A DNA stretch of 64,000 bases from NCBI RefSeq assembly GCF_030388245.1, contig NZ_CP098360.1, positions 1,510,501-1,574,500 on the forward strand, written 5' to 3'. The notes under the pieces are model-generated. The model saw nothing but the letters and a program-made list of their open reading frames with translations, was not told where the DNA came from and made no database searches. Made by a program: the position numbers and the translations under genes. The DNA is from Paracoccus sp. TOH. Lineage in GTDB: Bacteria; Pseudomonadota; Alphaproteobacteria; Rhodobacterales; Rhodobacteraceae. This document shows positions 54,506 through 62,717 of the stretch, piece after piece; position 1 is the stretch's first letter, and each line of letters starts with the position of its first letter.

Positions 54506-55006
54506 TCAAGCCTGCGGAATCCGCAGGGTCTGGCCGGGATAGATCTTGTCGGGATCGCTGAGCATGGGCTTGTTGGCCTCGAAGATCTCGGGATAGCGGG
54601 CGGCTTTGCCAAGATATTTCTGCGCGATGGCCGAAAGCGTCTCGCCCTTCTGCACGGTATGGAAAACCGGCTTGGCCCCGGCCGGCGCCGGGGTTTCGGT
54701 GCCCGCGCCCTCGGCCAGCTCGACATGCGCGATGCCCTTGATGTTGCCGACCGCCAGGATCAGCTTCTCCAGCGTCTCCTGATCGCGCGCCTTGCCCGAG
54801 ATGATCACGGTGTCGCCGCGCAGCTTCAGGTGCACGTCCTTGCCGGTCAGCCCCAGTTCCTTGAGCTCGGCCTTCAGCGCCTCGACCTTGCGATCGGTGT
54901 CGCTTTGCGCCGGCTGGGCGGGGGCCGCCTGCGGGGCTGCCTGCGCCTGGGCTTCGCTGCCGAACAGCGATTTCCCGGCATCCTTCACGAAATCCCAGAT
55001 GGCCAT
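54506..55006 (-). CDS. BON- and LysM-domain protein (Kbp/YgaU-like)
   Basis: A 166-residue protein. After a short N-terminus (MAIWDFVKDAGKSLFG) and an Ala/Gln/Pro linker comes a BON domain (about residues 50-105, VEALKAELKELGLTGKDVHL through GNIKGIAHVELAE) and a C-terminal LysM domain (HTVQKGETLSAIAQKYLGKA through YPGQTLRIPQA). This is the domain order of E. coli Kbp (YgaU), a cytosolic K+-binding protein. No signal peptide is present, in line with that. The start at 55006 has AGAAGGAGT upstream. Confidence 0.87.
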   Translation of the reverse strand: MAIWDFVKDAGKSLFGSEAQAQAAPQAAPAQPAQSDTDRKVEALKAELKELGLTGKDVHLKLRGDTVIISGKARDQETLEKLILAVGNIKGIAHVELAEGAGTETPAPAGAKPVFHTVQKGETLSAIAQKYLGKAARYPEIFEANKPMLSDPDKIYPGQTLRIPQA

Positions 55007-55132
55007 GGCCACTCCTTCTCTCAGATTGCGTCCCAGCGGCAACGTTCCGCCGAGCCGGCGGTTCCAGACAATTTTCGGCAATCGGAAGTTGAGAAACTGA
55101 ACCCGCCCGCCTAGTTTGCGGCGATCAAGAGG

Positions 55133-55681
55133 ATGTTGAAATTGAACAAATACGCTAACTATCTCGTTTCATTGACCCTTTTCGGGTTGATGGCGATCCC
55201 GTCCCAGGCCGGAGAGGCTGCGCGAATCTCGACCAAGGCGGCCGGGCAGGATCTGCAGCGCTCGGGGGCGGTGACCTGCTACCAGACGTCGATGCGGGAA
55301 AATCAGGCAGCGGTGCAGGCGACCAATGCCACCCGCAAGGCCCGCGGCCTGCCGTCGCTGAAGCCGAATGCCGAACTGGCGGTTGCCGCGGCGCGGCATG
55401 CTTGCGACATGGCCCGGCGCGGTGTCATGTCGCATCGCGGCAGCGGCACCAGGGGGCCGATGCAGCGGCTGAAGAAAGCCGGCTACCGGCCCAGCATCGC
55501 CGCCGAGAACATCGCCGCCGGTCCCTTCACCCAAGACCGGGTGCTGCGCGAATGGGTGCGGTCGAGCGGGCATCTCGCCAATATCCTGATCCCGCAGGTC
55601 AGGCATTACGGCATCGGCAAGGCGGTCGGCGCGGATGGCAAGACCGTGTATTGGGCGGCGGTCTACGGCGCACCGCGCTGA
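55133..55681 (+). CDS. Secreted CAP/SCP domain protein (YkwD-like)
   Basis: A 182-residue exported protein with a signal peptide (residues 1-26, ending in SQAG). The CAP domain carries VQATNATRKARGLPSLKPNA, the conserved AARHACDMARRGVMSHRGSG (His) and GYRPSIAAENIAAG (Glu), and REWVRSSGHLANILIPQVRH (His), the usual metal/substrate groove residues. The role is not settled for bacterial members; extracellular binding or hydrolysis has been suggested. The start at 55133 follows CAAGAGG. It is divergent from the LysM gene. Confidence 0.88.
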   Translation: MLKLNKYANYLVSLTLFGLMAIPSQAGEAARISTKAAGQDLQRSGAVTCYQTSMRENQAAVQATNATRKARGLPSLKPNAELAVAAARHACDMARRGVMSHRGSGTRGPMQRLKKAGYRPSIAAENIAAGPFTQDRVLREWVRSSGHLANILIPQVRHYGIGKAVGADGKTVYWAAVYGAPR

Positions 55682-55765
55682 CCGGGCGCCCGGCCGGTCA
55701 CGCCGATCCCTTGCAGGGCCGGCGGCCCGCTGGGATGGCGGCGACCCCGGTGGCCCGGGCGCCAA

Positions 55766-57571
55766 TCAGGCCCCGGCCGGTTCGGTCGGATCGGCGGCGC
55801 CTTCGGTGAATTGCAGCCGGGCCAGACGGGCATAGAGTCCGCCTTGCGCCACCAGATCCTCGTGCCGGCCCTGGGCGACGATCCTGCCGTGATCGAAGAC
55901 CACGATGCGGTCGGCCTTCTTCACCGTCGCCAGCCGGTGCGCGATGATGATCGTGGTGCGGGTGCGGGCCAGATCGTCCACGGCGTTCTGCACCAGCCGC
56001 TCGGATTCGGCGTCAAGGGCCGAGGTCGCCTCGTCCAGCAGCAGGATCGGCGCGTCGCGCAGGATGGCGCGGGCGATGGCGATGCGTTGCTTCTGCCCGC
56101 CGGACAGCATCACCCCGCGCTCGCCGACATAGCTGTCATAGCCCTCGGGCAACAGGCGCAGGAATTCGTCGGCATGGGCGGCGCGGGCGGCGGCCTCGAC
56201 CTCGGCATCCGAGGCGCCGGGGCGGCCGAAGCGGATGTTTTCCCGCGCGGTGGTCGCAAAGATCACTGGATCCTGCGGCACCAGCGCGATGGCCTGGCGG
56301 AAATCGGCGCGCGCCATGTCGCGCAGGTCGATGCCGTCGATGCGCACCGTCCCGGCATCCGGATCCCAGAAGCGCAGCAGCAGCTGGATCACCGTGGTCT
56401 TGCCGGCGCCCGAGGGCCCGACCAGCGCCACCGTCTCGCCCGGCGCGATGTCGAGCGTCGCGCCCTCCAGCGCCGAGCGGTCGGGGCGCGACGGATAGTG
56501 GAAGGTCACCGCGTCGAAGCCGATGGCGCCGCGCACCGGGCGGGGCAGGGCGACGGGATCCGCCGGATCGGTCAGCGCATCCTGCGCGGTCAAGAGCTCG
56601 CTCAGCCGCTCGGTCGCGCCGGCGGCGCGTTGCAGCTCGCCCCAGATCTCGGACAGCGCGCCGACGGCGCCGGCGACCAGCACGGCATAGATGACGAACT
56701 GCACCAGCTCGCCCACCGTCATCGCTTCCAGCCGCACGTCGCGCGCCCCGATCCAGAGCACGCCCAGCACGCCCGAGAAGATCAGGAAGATCACGATCAC
56801 CGTCATCACCGTGCGGGTCTTGACCCGGCTCAGCGCCGAGTCGAAGGCGCGCTCGGTCACCTCGGTGAAGCGCGCGCGGGTCGGCCCCTCATGGGTGAAG
56901 GCCTGCACGGTCTGCGCCGAGAGCAGGCTTTCCGAGGCGGCGCCCGAAGACTGCGCGATCCAGTCCTGGTTCTCGCGCGACAGCTTGCGCAGCCGCCGGC
57001 CCAGCACGATGATCGGCACCACGATCACCGGCACCAGCACCAGAAGCAGCATGGAAAGCTTGGCCGAGGTCCAGACCAGCATCACCATGCCGCCGGTCAG
57101 GATCAGGAAATTGCGCAGCGCGATCGACACCGATGAGCCGATCACCGACTGGATCAGCGTGGTGTCGGTGGTGATGCGGCTGATGATCTCGCCGGTCAGC
57201 ACCCGTTCGTAGAAGGCCGGGCTCATGGCGATGACCCGGTCGAAAACCGCCTTGCGGATATCGGCGACCACCCGCTCGCCCAGCCGGGTGACGAGATAGT
57301 AGCGCATCCCGGTCCCCAGCGCGAGCAGCCCGACGATGGCGAGCGCCGCCCCGAAATATTGGTCGAGCAGATGCGCGCCGGCATCGAAGCCGTCGACCAC
57401 CCGGCGCACGGCAAGCGGCAGCACCAGGCTGATCCCCGCGGTCACGGCCAGCGCCGCCAGCGCGGCGGCCAGCAGCCCGCGATAGGGACGGATGAAGGGC
57501 CAGAGCGCCCGCAATGCGCCGATGCGTTTCGTCGTCGGACGGTCCGCGACGGGTTTGGGTCCGCGTGCCAT
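55766..57571 (-). CDS. ABC exporter, ATP-binding/permease (half-transporter)
   Basis: A 601-residue inner-membrane half-transporter, probably a homodimer. Six hydrophobic helices span about residues 20-320. The C-terminal ABC domain has Walker A GPSGAGKTT, signature LSGGQKQRIAIARAI, Walker B ILLLDEATSALD and switch His in IIIAHRLATVKKAD. The layout is of the MsbA/ABCB type, and the substrate cannot be named. The start at 57571 has AGGAGAAGAGAT upstream; the open frame further upstream runs over the EVE gene. It is 44 bases after EVE. Confidence 0.88.
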   Translation of the reverse strand: MARGPKPVADRPTTKRIGALRALWPFIRPYRGLLAAALAALAVTAGISLVLPLAVRRVVDGFDAGAHLLDQYFGAALAIVGLLALGTGMRYYLVTRLGERVVADIRKAVFDRVIAMSPAFYERVLTGEIISRITTDTTLIQSVIGSSVSIALRNFLILTGGMVMLVWTSAKLSMLLLVLVPVIVVPIIVLGRRLRKLSRENQDWIAQSSGAASESLLSAQTVQAFTHEGPTRARFTEVTERAFDSALSRVKTRTVMTVIVIFLIFSGVLGVLWIGARDVRLEAMTVGELVQFVIYAVLVAGAVGALSEIWGELQRAAGATERLSELLTAQDALTDPADPVALPRPVRGAIGFDAVTFHYPSRPDRSALEGATLDIAPGETVALVGPSGAGKTTVIQLLLRFWDPDAGTVRIDGIDLRDMARADFRQAIALVPQDPVIFATTARENIRFGRPGASDAEVEAAARAAHADEFLRLLPEGYDSYVGERGVMLSGGQKQRIAIARAILRDAPILLLDEATSALDAESERLVQNAVDDLARTRTTIIIAHRLATVKKADRIVVFDHGRIVAQGRHEDLVAQGGLYARLARLQFTEGAADPTEPAGA

Positions 57572-57615
57572 ATCTCTTCTCCTGGGTCGCCCGGACGGGG
57601 TGCCTGGTGGCTTGG

Positions 57616-58041
57616 TCAGAGCGGTTCGGTGCCGCCGGCCAGTTCCAGAATGACCTCCCATTCGGCATCCGAGACCGGCTGCACCGAGAGGCGCGAATTG
57701 TTGACCAGAACCATCGCGGCGAGCCGCGGCTCGGCCTTGGCCTCGTCCAGCGAGATCGGCCGCTTGATGCGGGCCACGGCGCGGACGTCCACGCATTCCC
57801 ATTTCGGGTCCGCGGCGGTCGAGTCGGGATGCGCCTCGGCCAGAACCTCGCAGATGCCGACGATCTCCTTGCCGATGTTGGAATGGTAGAAGAAGCCGCG
57901 CTCGCCCTTCTTCATGGCGCGCATGTTGTTGCGGGCCTGGTAGTTGCGCACGCCGTCCCATTGCTCGCCCTTGTCGCCGCGGGCGATCAGGTCGTCGAAG
58001 CCGAAGACGTCCGGTTCGGACTTGAACAGCCAATGCGCCAT
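57616..58041 (-). CDS. EVE domain-containing protein
   Basis: A 141-residue single-domain protein of the EVE/PUA-like fold, a reader of modified bases in RNA or [23 protein letters not shown] at the start, WDGVRNYQARNNMRAMKKGE and FYHSNIGKEIVGICEVL are diagnostic. Partner unknown; it is the fourth gene after tsaD-gpsA-yciI, joined to yciI by a one-base overlap (TGATG). The neighbouring tsaD makes a tRNA modification, but a functional link is only inference. Confidence 0.9.
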   Translation of the reverse strand: MAHWLFKSEPDVFGFDDLIARGDKGEQWDGVRNYQARNNMRAMKKGERGFFYHSNIGKEIVGICEVLAEAHPDSTAADPKWECVDVRAVARIKRPISLDEAKAEPRLAAMVLVNNSRLSVQPVSDAEWEVILELAGGTEPL

Positions 58042-58316
58042 CAGCCGATCACCTTCTTCCATTCGATCACCTCGACCGAGGCGAACAGTCCGGCCAGCGC
58101 ATAGGGGTCCTGCGCCGCCCAGTCCTTGACCTGGGACAAGCTGTCGCCCTCGACGATCAGCAGCGAGCCGCAGGGCTGGCCGTCCTGGACGAAGGGACCG
58201 GCCAGCGTCACGCCGGGCTGCGCGCCGAGAAAGGCGAGATGCTGCTCGCGGGTATCCAGGCGGGTTTGCAGCTTGCCGGCATGGTCGCGGCAGATCACGG
58301 CGAAAAGGGGCATCAT
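58041..58316 (-). CDS. YciI-like protein
   Basis: A 91-residue dimeric ferredoxin-like alpha/beta-barrel protein. [20 protein letters not shown] with His12, [16 protein letters not shown] and the [20 protein letters not shown] segment match the YciI family, which has a His-Asp pocket but no settled role. The start lies in an ATGATGA cluster overlapping the gpsA stop by 4 bases. It is part of the tsaD-gpsA-yciI-EVE operon. Confidence 0.88.
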   Translation of the reverse strand: MMPLFAVICRDHAGKLQTRLDTREQHLAFLGAQPGVTLAGPFVQDGQPCGSLLIVEGDSLSQVKDWAAQDPYALAGLFASVEVIEWKKVIG

Positions 58317-59257
58317 TCCTCCTTGAGCGGACGGTTCAGCAGAATGTCGAGCGCATGTTCCATGGCGATGCGGCCCTCGGCAAGACCCGCGACCAGATTC
58401 GACACCGGCATCTCGATTCCCATGCGGGCGGCAAGGGCGGTGATGGCCCGGGCGGTGGCGGCGCCCTCGACCGTGGTGCCGGCGGCGAAGTCGCGGCCGG
58501 CGCCAAGCGCGAGGCCGTAGCGGAAATTGCGCGACTGGTCCGAGGTGCAGGTCAGCACCAGATCGCCCAGGCCCGAGAGCCCGGCCAGCGTCTCGGCCCG
58601 CGCGCCGCGCGCCGTGGCCAGCCGCACCATCTCGGCAAAGCCGCGGGTGACGATGCTGGCGCGGGCGCTGTCGCCATAGCCCGCGCCGATGGCGGCGCCG
58701 GCGGCGATGGCGATGACGTTCTTCAGCGCCCCGCCCAGTTCCGCCCCCGGCACGTCGGTGGTGCGGTAGAGCCGCAGCGCGCCGGTGGAAAGCTGGTGTT
58801 GCAGGGATTGCGCGGCCTGGGGATCGGCGCAGGCCAGCGTCAGGGCGGTGGGCAGGCCGCGGGCGATGTCGGCGGCGAAGCTGGGGCCGGTCAGCACCGC
58901 CACCGTCGCTTGCGGGCAGGCGGCGCCGATCAAGGCCGAGGGGCCGGTCAGGCTGGCAAGGTCGATGCCCTTGGCGCAGCTGACCAGCCGGCGGCCGTCG
59001 AACAGCTGCCCCTGTTCGGCCAGGAAACCGCCCAGCACCTGGGCCGGCAAAGCCAGCAGCACGGTATCGGCAAGGCAGTCCTGCAGCGCGTCGGTGACGC
59101 GCAGGCTGTCGGGCAGGCGGATGCCGGGCAGGCGCGGGTTCTCGCGCGTCCCGGCCCAGCCGATGTCGCGGCCCCAGAGCGTGACCGGCGCCTTGCCGGC
59201 CAGCACCACCGCCAGCGCCGTGCCGAAGGCGCCGGCGCCGATCACCGCCACGCTCAT
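58313..59257 (-). CDS. gpsA: NAD(P)H-dependent glycerol-3-phosphate dehydrogenase
   Basis: Reduces dihydroxyacetone phosphate to sn-glycerol-3-phosphate for phospholipid synthesis. It has 314 residues. The cofactor loop [20 protein letters not shown] starts the protein. [36 protein letters not shown] and the catalytic Lys in [14 protein letters not shown] follow, with [18 protein letters not shown] near the substrate pocket. The ATG overlaps the tsaD stop (ATGA). Confidence 0.94.
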   Translation of the reverse strand: MSVAVIGAGAFGTALAVVLAGKAPVTLWGRDIGWAGTRENPRLPGIRLPDSLRVTDALQDCLADTVLLALPAQVLGGFLAEQGQLFDGRRLVSCAKGIDLASLTGPSALIGAACPQATVAVLTGPSFAADIARGLPTALTLACADPQAAQSLQHQLSTGALRLYRTTDVPGAELGGALKNVIAIAAGAAIGAGYGDSARASIVTRGFAEMVRLATARGARAETLAGLSGLGDLVLTCTSDQSRNFRYGLALGAGRDFAAGTTVEGAATARAITALAARMGIEMPVSNLVAGLAEGRIAMEHALDILLNRPLKEE

Positions 59258-60324
59258 GCCTTTGCCCCCCGCTTGCCGGCGCCCAGCATCGGCGCGGCCC
59301 TTTGGTCCAGCGGCCAGCGCGGCCGCGCCGCCAGGTCCAGGCCGTCGCGCTGGCCGGCCTGGTAGGCCTCGATCCCGGCCCAGGCGATCATCGCCGCATT
59401 GTCGGTGCACAGCCGCAGCGGCGGGGCCAGGAAGGTCGCGCCGGCGCCGGCCGCGACCGCCTGCAGGGCGGCGCGCAGGGTCTGGTTGGCCGCGACCCCG
59501 CCAGCCACCGCCAGCACCGGGGCGGGCGATGCGGCCAGCGCGCGGCGGGTCTTTTCCGCCAGCACCTCGGCCACCGCCGCCTGGAAGCCGGCGCAAAGAT
59601 CGGCGCGGTCCTGTTCGTGCAGCCCGCCCTGCGCCGCCACCAGCTCGTCGCGCTGGCGCAGCACCGCGGTCTTGAGGCCCGAGAAGCTGAGATCGCAGCC
59701 CGGCCGGTCCAGCAGCGGCCGGGGCAGGGCGAAGCGCCGCGCATCGCCGGCGCGGGCCGCGGCCTCGACCGAGGGACCGCCCGGCTGCGGCAGGCCCAGA
59801 AGTTTCGCCACCTTATCGAAGGCCTCGCCCGGGGCGTCGTCGATGGTGCCGCCAAGCCGGGTGAACTCCTCGGGGCCGTCCACGCGCAGGAACTGGCAAT
59901 GCCCGCCCGAGACCAGCAGCATCAGATAGGGATAGGCAACGCCATCGGTCAGGCGCGGCGTCAGCGCATGGCCGGCAAGGTGGTTCACGCCGACCAGCGG
60001 CAGGCCGCTACCCGCTGCCAGCCCCTTGGCCAGCATCACCCCCGACAGCACGCCGCCGATCAGCCCCGGCCCGGCGGTGACGGCGATGCCGTCCAGATCG
60101 CGCAAAGCCAGCCCGGACTGGGCCAGCGCCGCCTCGACGCAAAGGTCCAGCTTCTCGGCATGGGCTCGGGCGGCGATCTCGGGCACCACGCCGCCGAAAT
60201 CGGCATGCAGCGCCGCCTGTCCCGCCACCACCGAGGCGAGGATCGTGCGGTCGTCGCGCACCACCGCCGCGGCCGTGTCGTCGCAGCTGCTTTCGATGCC
60301 CAGAAAGGTCAGTCCCATGCTCAT
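59254..60324 (-). CDS. tsaD: tRNA threonylcarbamoyladenosine biosynthesis protein TsaD
   Basis: Transfers threonylcarbamoyl to A37 of ANN-decoding tRNAs (t6A), with TsaB and TsaE; essential in most bacteria. It has 356 residues of the ASKHA fold. [15 protein letters not shown] opens the protein, and the metal-binding [13 protein letters not shown] and [12 protein letters not shown] (His pair) follow. [31 protein letters not shown] and the late metal Asp in [13 protein letters not shown] complete the set. The start is ATG at 60324 (MSMGLTF), with a second in-frame ATG two codons on. It is divergent from hemD. Confidence 0.95.
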   Translation of the reverse strand: MSMGLTFLGIESSCDDTAAAVVRDDRTILASVVAGQAALHADFGGVVPEIAARAHAEKLDLCVEAALAQSGLALRDLDGIAVTAGPGLIGGVLSGVMLAKGLAAGSGLPLVGVNHLAGHALTPRLTDGVAYPYLMLLVSGGHCQFLRVDGPEEFTRLGGTIDDAPGEAFDKVAKLLGLPQPGGPSVEAAARAGDARRFALPRPLLDRPGCDLSFSGLKTAVLRQRDELVAAQGGLHEQDRADLCAGFQAAVAEVLAEKTRRALAASPAPVLAVAGGVAANQTLRAALQAVAAGAGATFLAPPLRLCTDNAAMIAWAGIEAYQAGQRDGLDLAARPRWPLDQRAAPMLGAGKRGAKA

Positions 60325-60389
60325 CCTTGTTCCCGTGCCGCCAAGGGCCTAGGCAGAGGGGGAACTAACACCTTGTCAGGCCGATTGCC

Positions 60390-61064
60390 ATGCCGCCCAA
60401 GCCCGTGCCCCTGCTGCTTCTGACCCGGCCCGAGCCGGCATCGCGGCGTTTTGCCGCAGCCGTGGCGCATCTGGGGCTGCCGGTGGTGATCTCGCCGGTG
60501 CTGTGCATCCGGCCGGTGGCGCATGATGCGGCGCGGCTGGCGGCGGCGCGGGGGCTGGTCTTCACCTCGGTGAACGCGGTGCCGGCGGCGGGCGCGGGGC
60601 GCGGCCGGCCGGCGATCTGCGTCGGCCCGGCGACCGCCGAGGCGGCGCGCGCCGCGGGCTTCGCGGTGACCGAGGGGCCGGGCGACGCGGCCCGGATGAT
60701 GCCGCTGCTCAGGGGGTTGGACGCGGGCTGGCTGCACCCGCATGGGGCGCATGTGGCCAAGGAATTGCCGGTTCCGGGCATGGTCGTCTATGACCAGTTG
60801 CCCATGCCGCTGACCCCCGAGGCGCAGGCGGTGCTGGCGGGAACCGCCCCGGTGATCCTGCCGCTGTTCTCGCCCCGTTCGGCGCGGCTGCTGGCCGGGC
60901 AGGCCGGGGGCGCGCGGGCGCCGCTGTGGCTGGTGCCGATCAGCGCCGCGGCGCGGGCGGCGTGGCAAAACCCCGCCGACCGCGCCGTCATCGCCCCTGC
61001 CCCCGATGCGGAAGGGATGATATGCGCGCTGGAAAGGCTGCTCGGCGCGGAACAAAGCATGTGA
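60390..61064 (+). CDS. hemD: Uroporphyrinogen-III synthase
   Basis: Cyclises hydroxymethylbilane with ring D inversion, the last common step to heme, siroheme and cobalamin. It has 224 residues, on the short side. Sequence in this family is poorly conserved; supporting features are LLLTRPEPASRRFAAAVAHL at the N-terminus, GLVFTSVNAV, the strand-loop AICVGPATAEAARAAGFAVT, and LPLFSPRSARLLAGQAG in the second domain. The position before mitofilin-like and hemY genes is the usual order and strengthens the call. Confidence 0.88.
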   Translation: MPPKPVPLLLLTRPEPASRRFAAAVAHLGLPVVISPVLCIRPVAHDAARLAAARGLVFTSVNAVPAAGAGRGRPAICVGPATAEAARAAGFAVTEGPGDAARMMPLLRGLDAGWLHPHGAHVAKELPVPGMVVYDQLPMPLTPEAQAVLAGTAPVILPLFSPRSARLLAGQAGGARAPLWLVPISAAARAAWQNPADRAVIAPAPDAEGMICALERLLGAEQSM

Positions 61065-61192
61065 GGCGGGTTGAGGCGTATCGCGCCGCCCACTAGACTG
61101 CCGCCGGGAGCCAGTCATGATTGCGGGCCGGGGCGCGATGGCAAGGGCCGGGGCCGCCGGGACGCAATGCAGAAACGGAACGGGGAAGAATT

Positions 61193-62707
61193 GTGAGAAA
61201 GCCAGAAGCCAATTCCAGCGACAACACGTCAACCCCCGGACAGGAAACGAAAAAGAAGGCGGTGTCTGGCCCGGTGATCGAAAGCCGCCCCGTCAGCTCG
61301 GGCGAGGGTGCCGGACCGGCCAAGACCGAAGCCAAACCGCAGGTCGAATCGCGGCTGGTCGGTTCGGGCAAGGGCGCCGAGGCCGCGGCGCCCAAACCCT
61401 CGGCCGCGGCGGCGCAGCCGGGCGGGGCCCGGGTCGAATCGTCGTCCATTCCGCCGGTGGCCGCCGCGAAAACCGAGGCTGCGAAACCCGAGACCGCGAA
61501 AACCGAGGCCGCGAAGAACGTCGCTCCGAAACCTGATGCCGCCAAGCCCGAGCCGAAGCCCGAGCGGGTCGAGACCCGGGTGGTCGAGGTGCGCAAGGCC
61601 GGCTTCATGCCGACCGTCCTGGGCGGCGTCGTCGCTGCCGGGCTGGGTGCCGCCGCGGCCTGGTGGGCGATCCCGCATCTGCCGCCGGCCTGGCAGCCCG
61701 CCCTGCCCGAAACCGCCCCGACCGAGGCCGAGATCGCCGCCGCCCGCGAGGCCGGCACCGAGGCCGCCAAGGCCGAAATCGAGGCGCAGGGCGATGTCTT
61801 CGCCAGCCGCGCCTCGGATGCGGGGGCGGATGCGGCGCGCCAGGCGTTGGCCGATGCCTCGCTGCCAGGCGGCGACGCGGCGGCGCTGAAGGCCCAGACC
61901 GACAAGCTGGCGGCGCTGGAACGCACCGTCTCGGAGCTGGCGGCGCGGCCGGCGACGCAGACCGTGGTCTCGGGCGAAAACGGCGCGCAGCTGCAGCAAT
62001 TGGTGGATGACGTGAATGCCCGCCTGACGGCGCAGCAGCAGCGCATCGACGAGCTTTCTTCGCGCCCGGCGGCCGACCCGGCCGCGGCCGAGCGGATGCA
62101 GGACTTCGCCGCCCAGGCGCAGGCGCTGCAAGGCCAGATCGCCGCCGCCGCCGCGGAGGCCGAGAAGCGCATCGCCGCCGCCCAGTCGCAAGCCGCCGCG
62201 CTGCAGGAAAGCGCCGAGGCCGCGAATCGCCGTGCGCAGGCCGCAACCGCCGCCGCCGCCCTGCAGGCGGCGATCGAGACCGGGGGCGCGCGCGATCAGG
62301 CGCTGGCCGATCTGCGCGCCGCGGGCGTCGAGCCTCCGGCGGTGCTGGCGGGCGAGGTGCCGACGCTGGAACAGTTGCGCGGCGATTTTCCCGCCGCAGC
62401 GCGCGACGGGCTGGCCGCGGCGCTGAAGGCGACGCCCGGCAATGGCGGCGCGCTGGACAGCATCGGGAACTTCCTGCGGGTGCAGACCGGCGCCCGCTCG
62501 GTCGAACCGCGCGAGGGCGACGATCCCGACGCGGTCCTGTCGCGTGCCGATGCGGCGGTGAAGGCCGGCGACATCAAGGGCGCGCTGGCCGAGATCGGTG
62601 GCCTGCCGCAGCCCGGCCAGGACGCCATGTCGGACTGGACCGCCAAGGCGGGTGTCTGGGTCGAGGCCAATGCCGCGCTGGCCGCCCTGGCCGCCGGCAG
62701 CTTGTAA
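61193..62707 (+). CDS. Mitofilin (Mic60)-like inner-membrane protein
   Basis: A 504-residue protein: an Ala/Lys/Pro-rich N-terminal region, one membrane helix (residues 137-160, GFMPTVLGGVVAAGLGAAAA), a long Ala/Gln coiled coil (about 225-370), and a C-terminal mitofilin signature region (about 375-500). Alphaproteobacterial Mic60 bends the inner membrane and is the ancestor of the mitochondrial cristae protein. The N-terminus carries a three-fold repeat of the type VESRxVxSGxGA (residues 27-90). The start is a GTG at 61193 behind GGGGAAGAA. Gene order hemD-mic60-hemY is conserved. Confidence 0.82.
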   Translation: MRKPEANSSDNTSTPGQETKKKAVSGPVIESRPVSSGEGAGPAKTEAKPQVESRLVGSGKGAEAAAPKPSAAAAQPGGARVESSSIPPVAAAKTEAAKPETAKTEAAKNVAPKPDAAKPEPKPERVETRVVEVRKAGFMPTVLGGVVAAGLGAAAAWWAIPHLPPAWQPALPETAPTEAEIAAAREAGTEAAKAEIEAQGDVFASRASDAGADAARQALADASLPGGDAAALKAQTDKLAALERTVSELAARPATQTVVSGENGAQLQQLVDDVNARLTAQQQRIDELSSRPAADPAAAERMQDFAAQAQALQGQIAAAAAEAEKRIAAAQSQAAALQESAEAANRRAQAATAAAALQAAIETGGARDQALADLRAAGVEPPAVLAGEVPTLEQLRGDFPAAARDGLAAALKATPGNGGALDSIGNFLRVQTGARSVEPREGDDPDAVLSRADAAVKAGDIKGALAEIGGLPQPGQDAMSDWTAKAGVWVEANAALAALAAGSL

Positions 62708-62717
62708 GGATCCCGTC

